Of a stretch of DNA of 64,000 nt, positions 48,037 through 58,737 are shown one piece after another. The stretch comes from Lutjanus erythropterus (lineage: Eukaryota; Chordata; Actinopteri; Lutjaniformes; Lutjanidae): NCBI GenBank assembly GCA_020091685.1, contig CM034610.1, forward strand, positions 28,879,673-28,943,672, given 5' to 3'. Position numbers and translations under genes: made by a program. How positions within the stretch are numbered: the first letter of the stretch is position 1; each line of letters begins with the position of its first letter. The notes beneath the pieces were generated by a model. The model was not told the origin of the DNA and ran no database searches. It saw nothing but the letters and a program-made list of their open reading frames with translations.

Positions 48037-48042
48037 ATGCAG

Positions 48043-48190
48043 ACCAGTTCCCCAGTCTGCAGAGTAAGATGCGAGTGGTGCTGAGGGTGGAGGTGGAGGC
48101 GGTCAAGTTCCTGAAAGAAGAGCCGCACCGCCTGGACGCCCTGCTGAAGCGCTGCAACACCATGACAGATGCGCTCAGCACGCTCCGCAG
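48043..48190 (+). CDS. srcin1: srcin1 exon L (148 nt)
   Basis: Acceptor ccatgcag, donor CAG|gtatgc; phase 1 in, phase 2 out. It reads NQFPSLQSKMRVVLRVEVEA, VKFLKEEPHRLDALLKRCNT and MTDALSTLR. SKMRVVLRVEVEAVKFLKEEP is nearly invariant in the family and gives this exon a very safe identity. It ends the coiled-coil block. Confidence 0.96.
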
Positions 48191-49015
48191 GTATGCATGT
48201 CAAAATCTCCTCAGTTTGCTCAGATAACACCTTAATTTCTTATTGACCAGGTCAGCTCACATTTAATCCTCTTACAGACGTTTTTATTGTGATTTTCTGT
48301 GAGCTGAGTTGTTAGAGGGTCAGTAGGAGACTGATACCAAAACTCTTAAACACTGAATAACAGAGATCAGTATTGTATTGAAGTTTGTTTTCAGGGTTAA
48401 GAGGGTTACTTTAAAAATGTATTCTAATACACTTACTAATTAACTGTCAAAAAATATTGTCAGTCTTGCCTTTGTAGACTAAGAGAGTGTATTTAGGGCT
48501 GCAACTAACGATTATTTGATATGATTATATTCTCAATGAACTGATGAGTTGTTTGGTCCATAAAATGTTCAAACAAATATTCTTAAGTGCACCAGTTTGC
48601 TCTGGTGATGATGTTTTGATGTTACTTTGGGATCTCATCATCTTGTGATGTCCATTTTTCAATGTTATTTAACATTTTGGAAAGACTAAACGCTTTAATC
48701 AGAATAATCAATTAACTGAAATAATGTGGCTGAGAGGAGTTTGAAGCAATGACCATTAAGTGTCCCCAATTTGAGTCCAGCTGAAGACATTTGTTGTTCC
48801 ACATCTTCTCATCTCCTGTCTCTTCTCTCTACTTCTGAAACTGTCAGTTCCAGCTCTGATGAGTCTTTTTAATGTGACAAAGCATCATTTTTGTGTATTT
48901 TATGTTTTATTTTTTTTTTACAGTTTTCAGATTTGTTTCTCTAACACAGTCTAGGACCTCCGTGGTGGTGGTCCTGTGTGTATTGTAGTCTCTTGTATCC
49001 CTCCTATATGTACAG
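48191..49015 (+). other. srcin1: Intron L/M (0.8 kb)
   Basis: About 230 bases are a MITE relic (48494-48720); the rest is AT-rich intron. Confidence 0.75.
48494..48720 (+). repeat. MITE copy (ggctgcaac family)
   Basis: Begins tttagggctgcaactaacga and continues with gttgtttggtccataaaatg, close to the copy at 10447. The right end is degraded. Confidence 0.55.
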
Positions 49016-49304
49016 ACAAGTCACAGAGGGTGTGTGGAAGAGCCCTGAAGACCTCTCCAGCCAATCACAGAAGAGAACAGAGGACATGAGTCGCGGCTCT
49101 GACCTGGACATCCTTAACAGTCCCCCTCTCAGCCTCACCGACCTGAGCACCAGCGCAGGCCTGGCCAACTGGATGCCTGTGTCGGCCGGCGAGGCGGACA
49201 CCTCGGGCCCCGAGCAGGACATCCAGCCTTCAATGGGCTTCAGAAACCGGGTCCTCGATGAGCTGCCGAGTCGGCGTCCTGGTGACAAGTCCGTGTCAGC
49301 TGAA
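49016..49304 (+). CDS. srcin1: srcin1 exon M (289 or 298 nt), acidic/Ser-rich linker
   Basis: Acceptor atgtacag; phase 2 in, phase 0 out. It encodes RQVTEGVWKSPEDLSSQSQK, RTEDMSRGSDLDILNSPPLS, LTDLSTSAGLANWMPVSAGE and onward to GDKSVSAE. QVxEGVW and the SPPLSL segment match the mammalian protein. Two donors nine bases apart keep the frame: AA|gtcaga at 49305 and CTG|gtaatc at 49314, the latter adding VRL. I chose 49304 because SAE then joins AAERDWEEKR as in mammals (SVE-AAERDWEEKR); gtcagt-like donors are also used by exons A and B. Confidence 0.88.
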
Positions 49305-50679
49305 GTCAGACTGGTAATCAGCTGCTAATTTCTTTCTTCTTTTTTGGATCATGCAGCTGTGCACAATCTAACAGTGAATGAACTTCTTTCTCATTATGAT
49401 GTCAGGATGTATGGAGTCAAGAGCGCAATAAAAAAGATAAATCTGTAAAAGAATAAGAAATTAAATGTGGAAATTAAGGCAGAAATTTCATGGCGGCTGT
49501 TTGACCTTATGCCTTTCAAAAAATTATCTGCACAGACATACTGCTCCAGCTGATTTCACCACTTTCTCCTCTGCCTCTTTCCTTTCAGTACAGTTTTTAG
49601 ACACCAGCGTCTTTTGTTGAGCTTCTGATTGGTCAACATGAAATGAACTGCAGCGCACATAACCAGTTATAAGGTTTGCTTTCGAGTCAGAACGAGAGGC
49701 AAATGAGAGCGTCAGCGTGTTATAAACTTCTTCATCTCGTCTACGAAACATCTGTTGTTCACGCACGGTTTCTATGGAAACTTCATCAAAATAATGAGTT
49801 ATTATCTGGCACACTATTTAGTATGTCATTATATACACTGACCTTTGAATGTAGTAAGTGTTTAAAAAAACCAAAAAAAAAAAAATTTAACCTTAACCTC
49901 TCATATTATTGACATTACATTATTTCTTTGGACTTTAACTCTTGGTTTTATCTGACAGCCTTCCTGTCCTGGCGTTTGGCCTTCAATAAATTCCTCCAGA
50001 AATGATGGAAATATAGATAGAAATAAATGACAGTATTAAAAAAAAATTAATGTAAATATAAAGAAAAATACAAAATGTGAAAGGCAATTATATGCATTTT
50101 TATTTATTTTTGCATTCATTTATTTCTGTACATATCTATATATTTGATCATATCATATTATGTTATTTCATTTATTTTTATCCCTTCATTTTTCCTCATG
50201 CTTCTTCTTAAAGCTTTTGCTTTTTTATGGACCAAGCTGTCAATCTTTGGGCAGGATGAGTTGTCAGTAAATGTCATAAATTCATAAATGACAGTATATG
50301 AAAAAAATAAGATTTTTTCTATATACAGAAACTTATTACAAAATTAAATCAATCTGTTTCAAACATAAATGGAGAAATAAATGAATAAATAGATGTGAAA
50401 ATAAATGAAAATGTTTATATGCTTGTACAGGTTTATTCTTTTTGTGGCTCTTCATAATGACTCCATAATGAGCCAGATGGCAAATGTCTATTTACATTTG
50501 AAATTGCATCTAAAGGTGTTTAAATTTCTTATTTGGACTCTGTGCACGCAGCAGCAGCAGCAGTCGGTGATATTAGAAAACACAGAGCATGAATGTGTCT
50601 TAATTATGTTTTTGCAGCTCGGCCTTCAGCACTCTGCACGCTGCAGCTCATCATCTGTCTATATCTGTATATGTGTCAG
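49305..50679 (+). other. srcin1: Intron M/N (1.4 kb)
   Basis: Very AT-rich, with A/T runs and tatttattt motifs near 50090-50180. No repeat or exon recognised. Confidence 0.75.
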
Positions 50680-51022
50680 GCGGCAGAGCGGGACTGGGAG
50701 GAGAAGCGTGCCAGCTTGACCCAGTTCAGTGCTCAGGACATCAATCGCTTGCTGGAAGAGACCCAGGCTGAGCTGATGAAGGCCATCCCAGACCTGGACT
50801 TCGCTGCCAGGCACATCAACAAGCCGGCGGTGCCCCCGAAGCCCCAGATCACCATCCCAATAACCTCCACCACGGTCACTTCTCCTGCAGCTGGGACCAC
50901 TGGAACCACCGCCACCACCACCTCGACCACCACACCCAGTGGGGAGCAGCAGCCTGGCAAAGTGCAGCTGGCCGCTCAGAAGCTGAACAGTATGGAGGGG
51001 GTGGGGTCACAGCGAGGGTCGG
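50680..51022 (+). CDS. srcin1: srcin1 exon N (343 nt), with Thr-rich insert
   Basis: Acceptor gtgtcag, donor GG|gtgagt; phase 0 in, phase 1 out. It opens with AAERDWEEKRASLTQFSAQD and INRLLEETQAELMKAIPDLD, almost identical to mammalian SRCIN1, then FAARHINKPAVPPKPQITIP. A Thr-rich tract follows (STTVTSPAAGTTGTTATTTS, then TTTPSG), and it ends KVQLAAQKLNSMEGVGSQRG with SG. VPPKP is a minimal class II SH3-type motif. The Thr run is low complexity and may be lineage-specific. Confidence 0.95.
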
Positions 51023-51148
51023 GTGAGTCGTGTCTTTGTTTACGACCATCTGTGCAACAAATCCTGTGTATTTACCTTGTGATGAAGTTGTGTTAAAACA
51101 AGGTTTTACGGGTGTTTAAAGTTCTGAAACATCATCTTCTGTTCACAG
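51023..51148 (+). other. srcin1: Intron N/O (126 nt)
   Basis: The shortest intron of the set. It has a T-rich end (cttctgttcacag) and no embedded feature. If retained, the frame reads GESCLCLRPSVQQILCIYLV and meets a stop soon after, so retention would truncate the protein before the Pro-rich region. Confidence 0.85.
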
Positions 51149-51291
51149 TGGATCTAAACGTGGCCAGGTATCGTACAGAGAAACCCTCCAAGTCTCCGCC
51201 CCCACCTCCACCTCGCCGAAGCTTCCCGTCAGCACACGGCCTCACCACCAACCGCACCGGAGAGGTCATCGTCACCAACAAGAATCTGAAG
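51149..51291 (+). CDS. srcin1: srcin1 exon O (143 nt), Pro-rich SH3 ligand
   Basis: Acceptor gttcacag, donor AAG|gtgagc; phase 1 in, phase 0 out. It encodes VDLNVARYRTEKPSKSPPPP, PPRRSFPSAHGLTTNRTGEV and IVTNKNLK. The KSPPPPPPRRSFPS stretch is the C-terminal Pro-rich region through which p140Cap is reported to contact the Src SH3 domain; the motif is fully kept here. Neighbouring exon N supplies a second Pro motif. Confidence 0.95.
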
Positions 51292-51409
51292 GTGAGCCAG
51301 CCAGTCGAGGAGGAGGAAGTATATATGAGCACAGAGAGATTATAAACATAGAAACAGAAATAGTAAGTATGTAAAAAAAATTGCATTACTCTACTTTATT
51401 ACATGGCTT

Positions 51410-51520
51410 TATTAAATACTCAATTCTGATTGGTCAGTTACAGTATTCTAAGGTCATTAAGGTCTAAGTTCTACCCTTGAGGATGATTCAAGACTTCCTG
51501 CATCATCCTGTTTGGATTCA
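51410..51520. repeat. Possible interspersed repeat (ctcaattctgattggtcag)
   Basis: ctcaattctgattggtcagt, then tattctaaggtcattaaggt, resembles a repeat recalled from fish; boundaries unknown. Confidence 0.35.
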
Positions 51521-54500
51521 TTTCACAATAATGTTAACCTGTTCACTCTGGATTATCCCTTACATAGACAACAATATATAGAAAAAGCAGATTGTACAAA
51601 CAATACAATAATGTTACACATAAACAACATAAAAAAACAGTCATGCTGAAGATGTGGGATATAATTAATGTGTTAGGATGCAGAAGTATTAGAAATAAGA
51701 GTACAGGTTGGCTGAAATGCACAGTACAAATAAATAAATGCAGTTAAATAAAGCAAAGTGTTCACTTATTTGCATGCAAACATTATATCCTGAACAAGGT
51801 CAGAGATAAACTTGCTGCTAAATCTGCCAAAATATTTTTAATCAGCCGTAAAACTGCATAAGATAAGATGACATTAAAAACTCTCCTCACCTCCTCGTCC
51901 CTGAAGCTCTGCTCCACGGTACATTTTCTTTTAACTGTACTTCCACCATGCTCTTTATTTTTATTTTTGAGGTTGATCTACTCCCACCTCTGTCAGCCAA
52001 GTCATTAAACAGCGAGGGCTACTTAAAGAATTGTGATTGACTGTCATACGTTACATGCCGCCATGTCGTCTGCGGAGCCGATCTAAATAAAACGTATTTA
52101 ATCCACCTCTCTGTTGCAGTAATGAGAGTTTGTAGTGAAGTAGGTCTGTTTCAGCAATTCACCAATGGTGTCTGACCTCTTGCATTTGCATTTGGCGAGT
52201 GCTGGGTACTAATTTTGGACCCTGACCCTGAATATGATCAAAACTGGGATAAGACTCATAACGATTTGAGTCACGTAGCAGCTGATCTCTGAATCCAGCA
52301 GCCAGCAGATGTCTGTGTCAGGACTTCCTCATGTCTCTAGGTCTCTGTGTGCTGGTCATTGTTTACAGTCTGATTTGCAACTTGAGACTTTGTTGCTTAA
52401 TCTCTAAAAACAGATGTCTGCATATGAATGCAGATACATTTTTAAAATGCAACAAAAATAGTTTTTTTCCTGCATCATCTGATCTAAAGTATTACAGAAT
52501 CCATTGTAAGGATTTCAGTGAGGTGAGCGTCTGCGTGTCGAAGATACACAGCCTCATCTTGAAATCTCAGCGGTGTTGTATGTGGGGATTCTGTGAGACA
52601 AGCTGGATTCTGACTCACATATTAAGAAACCTGCTCTCACATGTAAAACAGAGAAAGATTCCTGTTGGCTGGGGGCAGTTTTAGGTTTGGTTTTCAGGCA
52701 CGAACAAGCTGCTGCAGCTCTAAAGCTTCCCTGATCTCTCTGCGAAGAAACCTGCCGAGCTGAATTCACTTTTGTCTCCAGACTGAACTGAATTCATCGA
52801 GGCGTTGATTCAACAAGGTGCTGAAAACCTTCCTCAGGGTTTTCAGCCCTTTATGATTAAACAAAGCAGTTCCTTATTAGATTAGATTGTTTGGCAGTTA
52901 ATTCACACAAAAGTGCAGGTTCAAGTTTGTGAAATGTTCTGAATAACTGCCAGTTTTTTATTATGTTATAGACAGAGGAAGCTCAACAACTGACACTAAA
53001 CCAGGTTTTTTAAATGCTGATATCTAAGTTTGGTCACAGAGGAACAATCAGCTCCATGTAGTGAACACATGTTGACATCTTAACAAGTTGACAGGAGTTG
53101 ACTATTACTGCTTGGTTCCAGCAGACATGGCTGTTTGGTGTTACGGCTGTGCTGAGGCTGCCACAGCTGAGTGTGACCATCCTAGAAAAGACTTATGATC
53201 TCACCAGAAACACCGCAGAGCATCAGTGAAGTGGCTCACCGCTCCACTCCACTTCAAGTACTCGCTGAGTCTGTTTGTGACTGATGCTGCATCAAACTAC
53301 GCAGAGCAGATCGAACGTGCAGGAAGTCAGACACAGTTGATTTTCAAAATAAAAGACTCTATCCATGTTAGAAACATAAAAAAAACAAGGAAAATCAACA
53401 AAAATCTGAGCAAGTCAACATAATCAGGTGGGCAAAATGCTCCACTGCCGAAACAGTTAACTAAAACTAAACTAAAAACTAAAACTAGTTGGGAAAAAAA
53501 CTTTTAATTGTCTGAAATAAAAATAAAAACTAGACTTTAGAAAAGAATGAGAACTAACTGGAAAGACATTGTGGTCTTACAAAACTAACTAAAAAAAATA
53601 AAAGATATGCTGGAAAAGTTTTATTCTGTTGTCAATTTGGTCAAATTTACCAACAAATGATGAGGCACTTCTTCATCTGTTGTAAATCTTGTCTCTGACA
53701 AATCCTCACCATATTATATTAAAAACTACTAACTAACACTGAAACTAATCTTAACTAAAAGAAAACATTTTTAAAAATGAAACTGAACTAAGCAAACCCT
53801 CTCTGGAAGCTATTTGAAACTAAACTGAATTGAAAACTAAAATTAAAAACTGAATCAAGGCGTCATCTAGAGACTTACAGGTGAAACATTTAGAGGATTT
53901 TCTCCCAGAAAACTTTTTATTTCAAGAGACAAAAAAATCCCCCAGGATGAAGGGAGATTTGTGTGCAGCGTGAATTTCAACCAGAACAAACTGAGCGTTC
54001 CAGCGTTGTTAGATAAGTAGATATTTGTGTATTCATATTGATCATCCACCTCCAACCTTGGCTTTGGTGTTGAAGAAGCATTTTCTGTCTGTTAAAATAA
54101 GCTCCTCTTATTACTCCTGGCTCGTCTGGAAACAACAAGTCAGTCCACTGTCCTGTGACCTTTACTGTCGATACTCCTCCACACTACACTCATTAGGTTG
54201 TTTGTTGTTGCTGTTGCACCATTGTTGGTAAACCAGATACACTCCGGTACATGAAAACTCTACAATAGGCTGTCAGCTGGTCCTGAGGAGCCTTGAAAAG
54301 GAGTTTGCACCACAGTGGAAGCTACTTTAAACCTTTTTCTGTTGACATAAGAGCTGTATTATTTTCATGGTTGGTATTATAGCTATGCTCAGTACTGAGG
54401 AGAATACCCACTGATAATATTGTACATATGATGCATCCTACTCCATTTTAATAGTGATCAACTACTCCCAAAAAGTAGCCAAAGGATGTATTATATATTT

Positions 54501-54689
54501 ATTTTTTGCCTTTCTAGAAGACAAAACATGATAAAATAATAAAAGGCCCTTTAGGGTTCCAGTGGACAAATATAATTCACTGCCCTCTAGGAAGCAAGTG
54601 TAGTGGACAAAACATAATGAAGTGTCCTCTAGGATTGTAGTTTAACTTGAAGTCACATAGTAAAACAGCTTTAATGTAAACCAGGCACT

Positions 54690-55095
54690 GGAATGGTTTG
54701 ATTATTAGTGCATCTCAACTTCCTGTGTGATGGTTCTCATATTATTTTGGATCACCCGCAGTTTGTTCCTAAGTTTATCTGTCAAGCCACTGTACCAAGC
54801 AGATCATGTATAATCAAAATGACAGTGTCACTGATGACACGAAGTTTCTTAACAGAAAAGTCAAAAAGCCTCGTTCTGTGAAACAGGAACTTGGTAGTAG
54901 ATGGTATTTTAGCAGTGATAGATTGGCAGGAGAGGGACTGTTCCAATATTATTCCTAAATATGAGACACTCGTCTGAGAAACAATTTCAGCTCCATTACA
55001 AGAGCCTTTCATCGTATTTGTTCTTGACAGCTTCTTCTTAGATCCAAACAGGATTGACTCAGTTTTATCCAGATTTATTGAAAGCTTTTCATCTA
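54690..55095 (-). mobile_element. Non-LTR retrotransposon RT fragment
   Basis: The minus strand reads, from 55085: NLDKTESILFGSKKKLSRTN, then VSYLGIILEQSLS, and further on SGLTDKLRNKLRVIQNNMRT. These match the LINE pattern N-x-x-K-T, Y-L-G-x-x-L-D and L-x-x-x-Q-N. A frame break lies between the LGTV region and SGLTDK. Dead copy, antisense to srcin1, like the fragments at 14515 and 34277. Confidence 0.75.
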
Positions 55096-55164
55096 TAAGC
55101 CACTCTCATACACTTTATAATTAAGTACCAGGAGTTTTTTTGACGTCTTAATCTTTCCTTTAAG

Positions 55165-55314
55165 ATGGAGGAGGATGGCGACATGCCTAAGACTCTTGTT
55201 AAGCTGAGGCGGACCCCGTCTGACACCCCTCGACCCGCCTCCACCCCGCCTGTGATCGCAGCGTCAGCCATTCAAGACGAGGACGACGAAGAGAAGATTA
55301 TTGCTGAGCTCGAG
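55165..55314 (+). CDS. srcin1: srcin1 exon P (150 nt)
   Basis: Acceptor tcctttaag, donor GAG|gtacag; phase 0 on both sides. It encodes MEEDGDMPKTLVKLRRTPSD, TPRPASTPPVIAASAIQDED and DEEKIIAELE. VKLRR, ARPASTPP-like and DEDDExxIIAELE match the mammalian C-terminal part. The initial ATG is internal, not a start. The exon is symmetrical (150 nt), so it could be skipped without frame loss. Confidence 0.95.
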
Positions 55315-56054
55315 GTACAGTCATTGATTTATCAGTTCCACAGAGGTTTGATGTTTGTATTGATTTGTGTTGCTCATGTCGCTGTGATAACATGTTTCTT
55401 CCACACTCTTTCATACAACCACCCCACGGATCAAAGATATTTCAGAGAACGCCTGTAAAAGATTGTAATAAACAATGCAGCACCCTGCCAAAGGCCACGC
55501 CCACCCCTCCCTGCATCTTTGGGTCCTTGGGCAGAAAGGTAAACCTCCAGCAGCCCTCTCCGTCTGCCACGCCTGTGGACTGTGCTTCTACTTCCTCTGA
55601 CTGACCTCTACTGGAAAACTTTTTTTTTTTAATTCTCTACTTTACTCAAAACTTTATAACCACTAATACACACCACACCTCCGTTCAGAGTCCACATCCA
55701 AGTGAAAATACAAAAACTGAGTCAGATGGATTTACACATTCATCTGCTGCAGCGTTTGTGTAAAAAGTTTCTGTGAGAGAAGAAAGAACACGTTTCAGAA
55801 TCTGTTTTCAAACTAAGAAACATAAGAAGCAAGTCTGATTTTAATCTGTACTTCCTTTTTTTCCACAATGTTTTTATTTAAATTTAAACAACATCAAATA
55901 CAGATTTTTATATACACTGTGAAAAAAATGCTTAAAAATATCAGTGCCTTTCAAAGCCTGAGATAATGTCCTCAGATGTCCCCTGTTCACAACTCAAAGA
56001 CGTCCAGCCTGCTGTCAGAGGGGAAGGAAGTAACCAGCAAACACTCAGATTCCA

Positions 56055-56125
56055 GAAGGTTTTCTAATAATCGATCATCAGTTCAATAGTTAACAGCCAA
56101 TCAAGTAATCATTACAGCTCTTGGA
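56055..56125. repeat. MITE end (ggctgcaac family), degraded
   Basis: taataatcgatcatcagttc, then aagtaatcattacagctctt, fits the right end of the family. Confidence 0.4.
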
Positions 56126-57432
56126 AACAAAAACAAAACAAACAAACTCAAAACAGAGTAGCTCCTTCTAGTTTAACAGAAGGTAATCTATATAAATTGG
56201 AATAAAACAACAAAATATAACAAATAAATAAAAGTTCTAAAAGATTGTAAACTGTATCGTCCACAGAAATTAGTCATCTTGATCATCTGTTGAATCTAAA
56301 TTTGATGAAGGATCTTTATCTATTCTTAAATATGTGCTGTTTATCCTTTAATATGTCAGATATCCTCTCTAATGGAGGCTTGATAGCATCTGTCTCCTCC
56401 ATTAAACAGAGCTATGTCTGTAAATATTTTTCCATAACTGTGCAATACATTTTTTGGCGTACAGCAAGCTGAGGTCTATAAATACTCGTTAATTTTGACC
56501 ATAATTATGTTTCTCTGGATATAAGCCCAACAGAAAAAGACTAGCGCTCCATTTCATTTCAATCAGAGGTTTATTAGAGAGAACTGAAATTGTTAAATAC
56601 TATAAATGGATTGGATTGTATTAGCTTATAAATACTGGTAAATATGTGGATATATGTCATAAGATACTTATCTATTTTTTTGTAGTGCAGAAATGCCAGA
56701 CAAGGTTTGAACTCGTTTAGAAACGTTGTCCCTATTACACGGATAGTCCAGCTGACAAAAAGATAAAGTAAAAGACATAATAAAATGTCCCTCTCATCTT
56801 TTTCACAAAAAATTAAAGGCTCCAGTAGGATGTTATTGTTGTTCTTTTCAAACCTTTTTTTTTAAGCTGCCAAATATTGATATCAGTATCAGGGTTTTTT
56901 TTATAATGCATCAGGGAAATCACATTTTCATGCAATAAACATCATGGTAAACTCGTCACTCCTAAATCCTGAAATACTACTTTTAGTCCCAAATTCTAGT
57001 AAAATTCCAGAAGAAACTAAAACATAAATAAATATCATGTCTTTATATTGTATCACTTGGGGTACCGTGTGGTTTGAGTTGCAGATGCTGAGCTGAACTT
57101 CTCTTTCTAACCTTGTTAACGTTTCCTCTGCTGACTTCAGCTTCCTGCTGCCTGTTAGAGCTTCCTGTGATCTTCATGTGTGTTTCATCCTCTCAGTTAA
57201 CCACAGCTTTAACGTGTAAAACATAAACCTTGTAATTGATGGTGTGATGTGCAGTGAGTCATTGATTGAAGCGGATGATGTATTTAGTTCTTCTTCCTCG
57301 CAAACTGTGAGCAGCGAGTGCACTTCTCGACAGCTCCGGTGACACATTTAGCCGAGCAAAGAGCTCTTGTTTTTGTTGGAATTATCGCGCAAACGGCGCC
57401 GAGCAGGTAGCTGTCAAAATAAAGGACAGCGA

Positions 57433-57466
57433 GGGGGAGGGAGGGGGAGGGAAGTTGAGGGAGGGG
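57433..57466 (+). other. G-rich tract, potential G-quadruplex
   Basis: Six runs of three to five G (gggggagggaggggg, then agggaagttgagggagggg) with loops of one to seven bases meet the usual G4 pattern on the coding strand, so a quadruplex could form in the pre-mRNA as well as the DNA. Folding is not shown by sequence alone. Confidence 0.65.
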
Positions 57467-58249
57467 ATTTCAGGTTCAGAGCTGCAGACAGACATGTTTC
57501 TCTGAAAGAATCTATTTTCTCACAGGCAGGTGTTTTAAATTCAGATCCTGTTTTTATTCACTGAAGGCGTTTAGGGCACCGTGCTGTGTTTAAACTTCGT
57601 GCCAAAAGTGATTAATGTCAGCAGAATGAAAGTCTCTTTCTAATGTTACTCATTTAAACAATGTTTCCCACAGCAAAACATTTTCATTGTCAGTCTGCAC
57701 GCTGTTTACTAATCCATTCAAGGTTAAAAACCAAAACTGGACACGTCTGGGACTGTAACATTTCTTTACTTTGTTTTTATTTGTTTATATGCACAGTAAA
57801 AGAAAATAATAAATAAAAAAGTCAGAGGGAAAAACAGTAAAAACAGCTTCAAAAAGCCAAGAGGTTGATCATGTGACTCCCTTTGAGGAGAGAACATCAC
57901 ATTTCAGGAGCAAAATAACTTCAGACACCAGTCTGTATTTATTTTTTTATACAAATAAACATATTTTACAAAAGAAAGGAGAAAACAAACATAAACAAAG
58001 CTTGGGAAGAGGGTGTTGTATGCATTTCTACTGTCTTTGTGTCCACATTGTCCTTAGATTTTTCCACATATGAGAGCGTCTTCATTGTTCACAGTGAAGG
58101 TGATCAGTTTTTCCCATTTTTCTGGAAACGGTTCATCCTCATTCTGTATATAGATTTATATATATGACATAATGTGTGGCAGCAGATTTTCAAAGTTAAA
58201 TGTGCACATTGAAATGTGAAAATGTTTAACTTCTGTGAAATTACTTGAC

Positions 58250-58670
58250 TATATATGTACTACATCTGTGCAAAAGCCAAGTGGCCAAAAATATCAGCAA
58301 TCATTGTGTCATCGTTGTGTTTTTTTTTGTGTCACTGTGCACAAAGATAGCTCCATTAAAAAAAATGATTTACCCAGTTTGGTGTGGAAGAACATTGCTG
58401 GCCTGCCTGCACAGAGCTCTGACCTCAACCTCATCCAGCACCTTTGGGATGAACTGGAACACTGTGAGCCAGACCTTGGACCTCATTAATGTTCTCGTGT
58501 CTGAATGGGAGCAAGTCCCTGCAGTCAAGTTCAACAGCTGGTGGAAAGACTAAAACCAGAGGAGTGGAGGCTATTAGAGCTGCAGACTGATGCCCATGGT
58601 TTATTAAGGAGATGCTGAACAATCGTTGTATTTTTGTGTGTCCACATACTTTTGGCTTTGTAGCGTGCGT
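58250..58670 (+). mobile_element. Tc1-like transposon relic (transposase C-terminal part)
   Basis: The + strand reads QSSDLNLIQHLWDELEHCEP, matching the Tc1 transposase motif S-x-D-L-N-P-I-E-H-x-W-x-E-L that holds the third catalytic acidic residue. Downstream, in a shifted frame, come DLINVLVSEWEQVPAVKFNS. The element ends in a TIR-like tccacatacttttggctttg at 58640-58659, and a degenerate partner lies near 58259-58292. The N-terminal two thirds of the transposase is missing. It stops about 70 bases before the exon Q acceptor. Confidence 0.75.
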
Positions 58671-58737
58671 TTATGGCATGAATGATGATGTGAGATTGTC
58701 AGTTTCAACAACATGTATTTTCTCTTGGCTCCCACAG

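Larger units (their letters stand above)
44402..48042 (+). other. srcin1: Intron K/L (3.6 kb)
   Basis: Contains the second copy of a dispersed repeat (44695-44860), a (CA)28 run (44887-44943), a retroelement end (46640-46710), a short AC run (47721-47740), several ATATTCATGA-like motifs (47430-47550) and an 18-C tract in the acceptor (48019-48036). Confidence 0.75.
51292..55164 (+). other. srcin1: Intron O/P (3.9 kb)
   Basis: Includes a repeat-like stretch (51410-51520) and, at its 3' end, an antisense LINE fragment (54690-55095) stopping about 70 bases before exon P. The A-rich region 53380-53860 is full of aaactaa repeats. I looked for a small cassette exon present in the mammalian protein between GEVVVTSKK and the VKLRR exon and did not find a convincing one. 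Confidence 0.7.
55315..58737 (+). other. srcin1: Intron P/Q (3.4 kb)
   Basis: Holds a MITE end (56055-56125), a G-rich tract (57433-57466) and a Tc1-like relic (58250-58670) immediately before exon Q. The GC-richer part 55430-55610 has no supported exon. Otherwise AT-rich. Confidence 0.75.
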
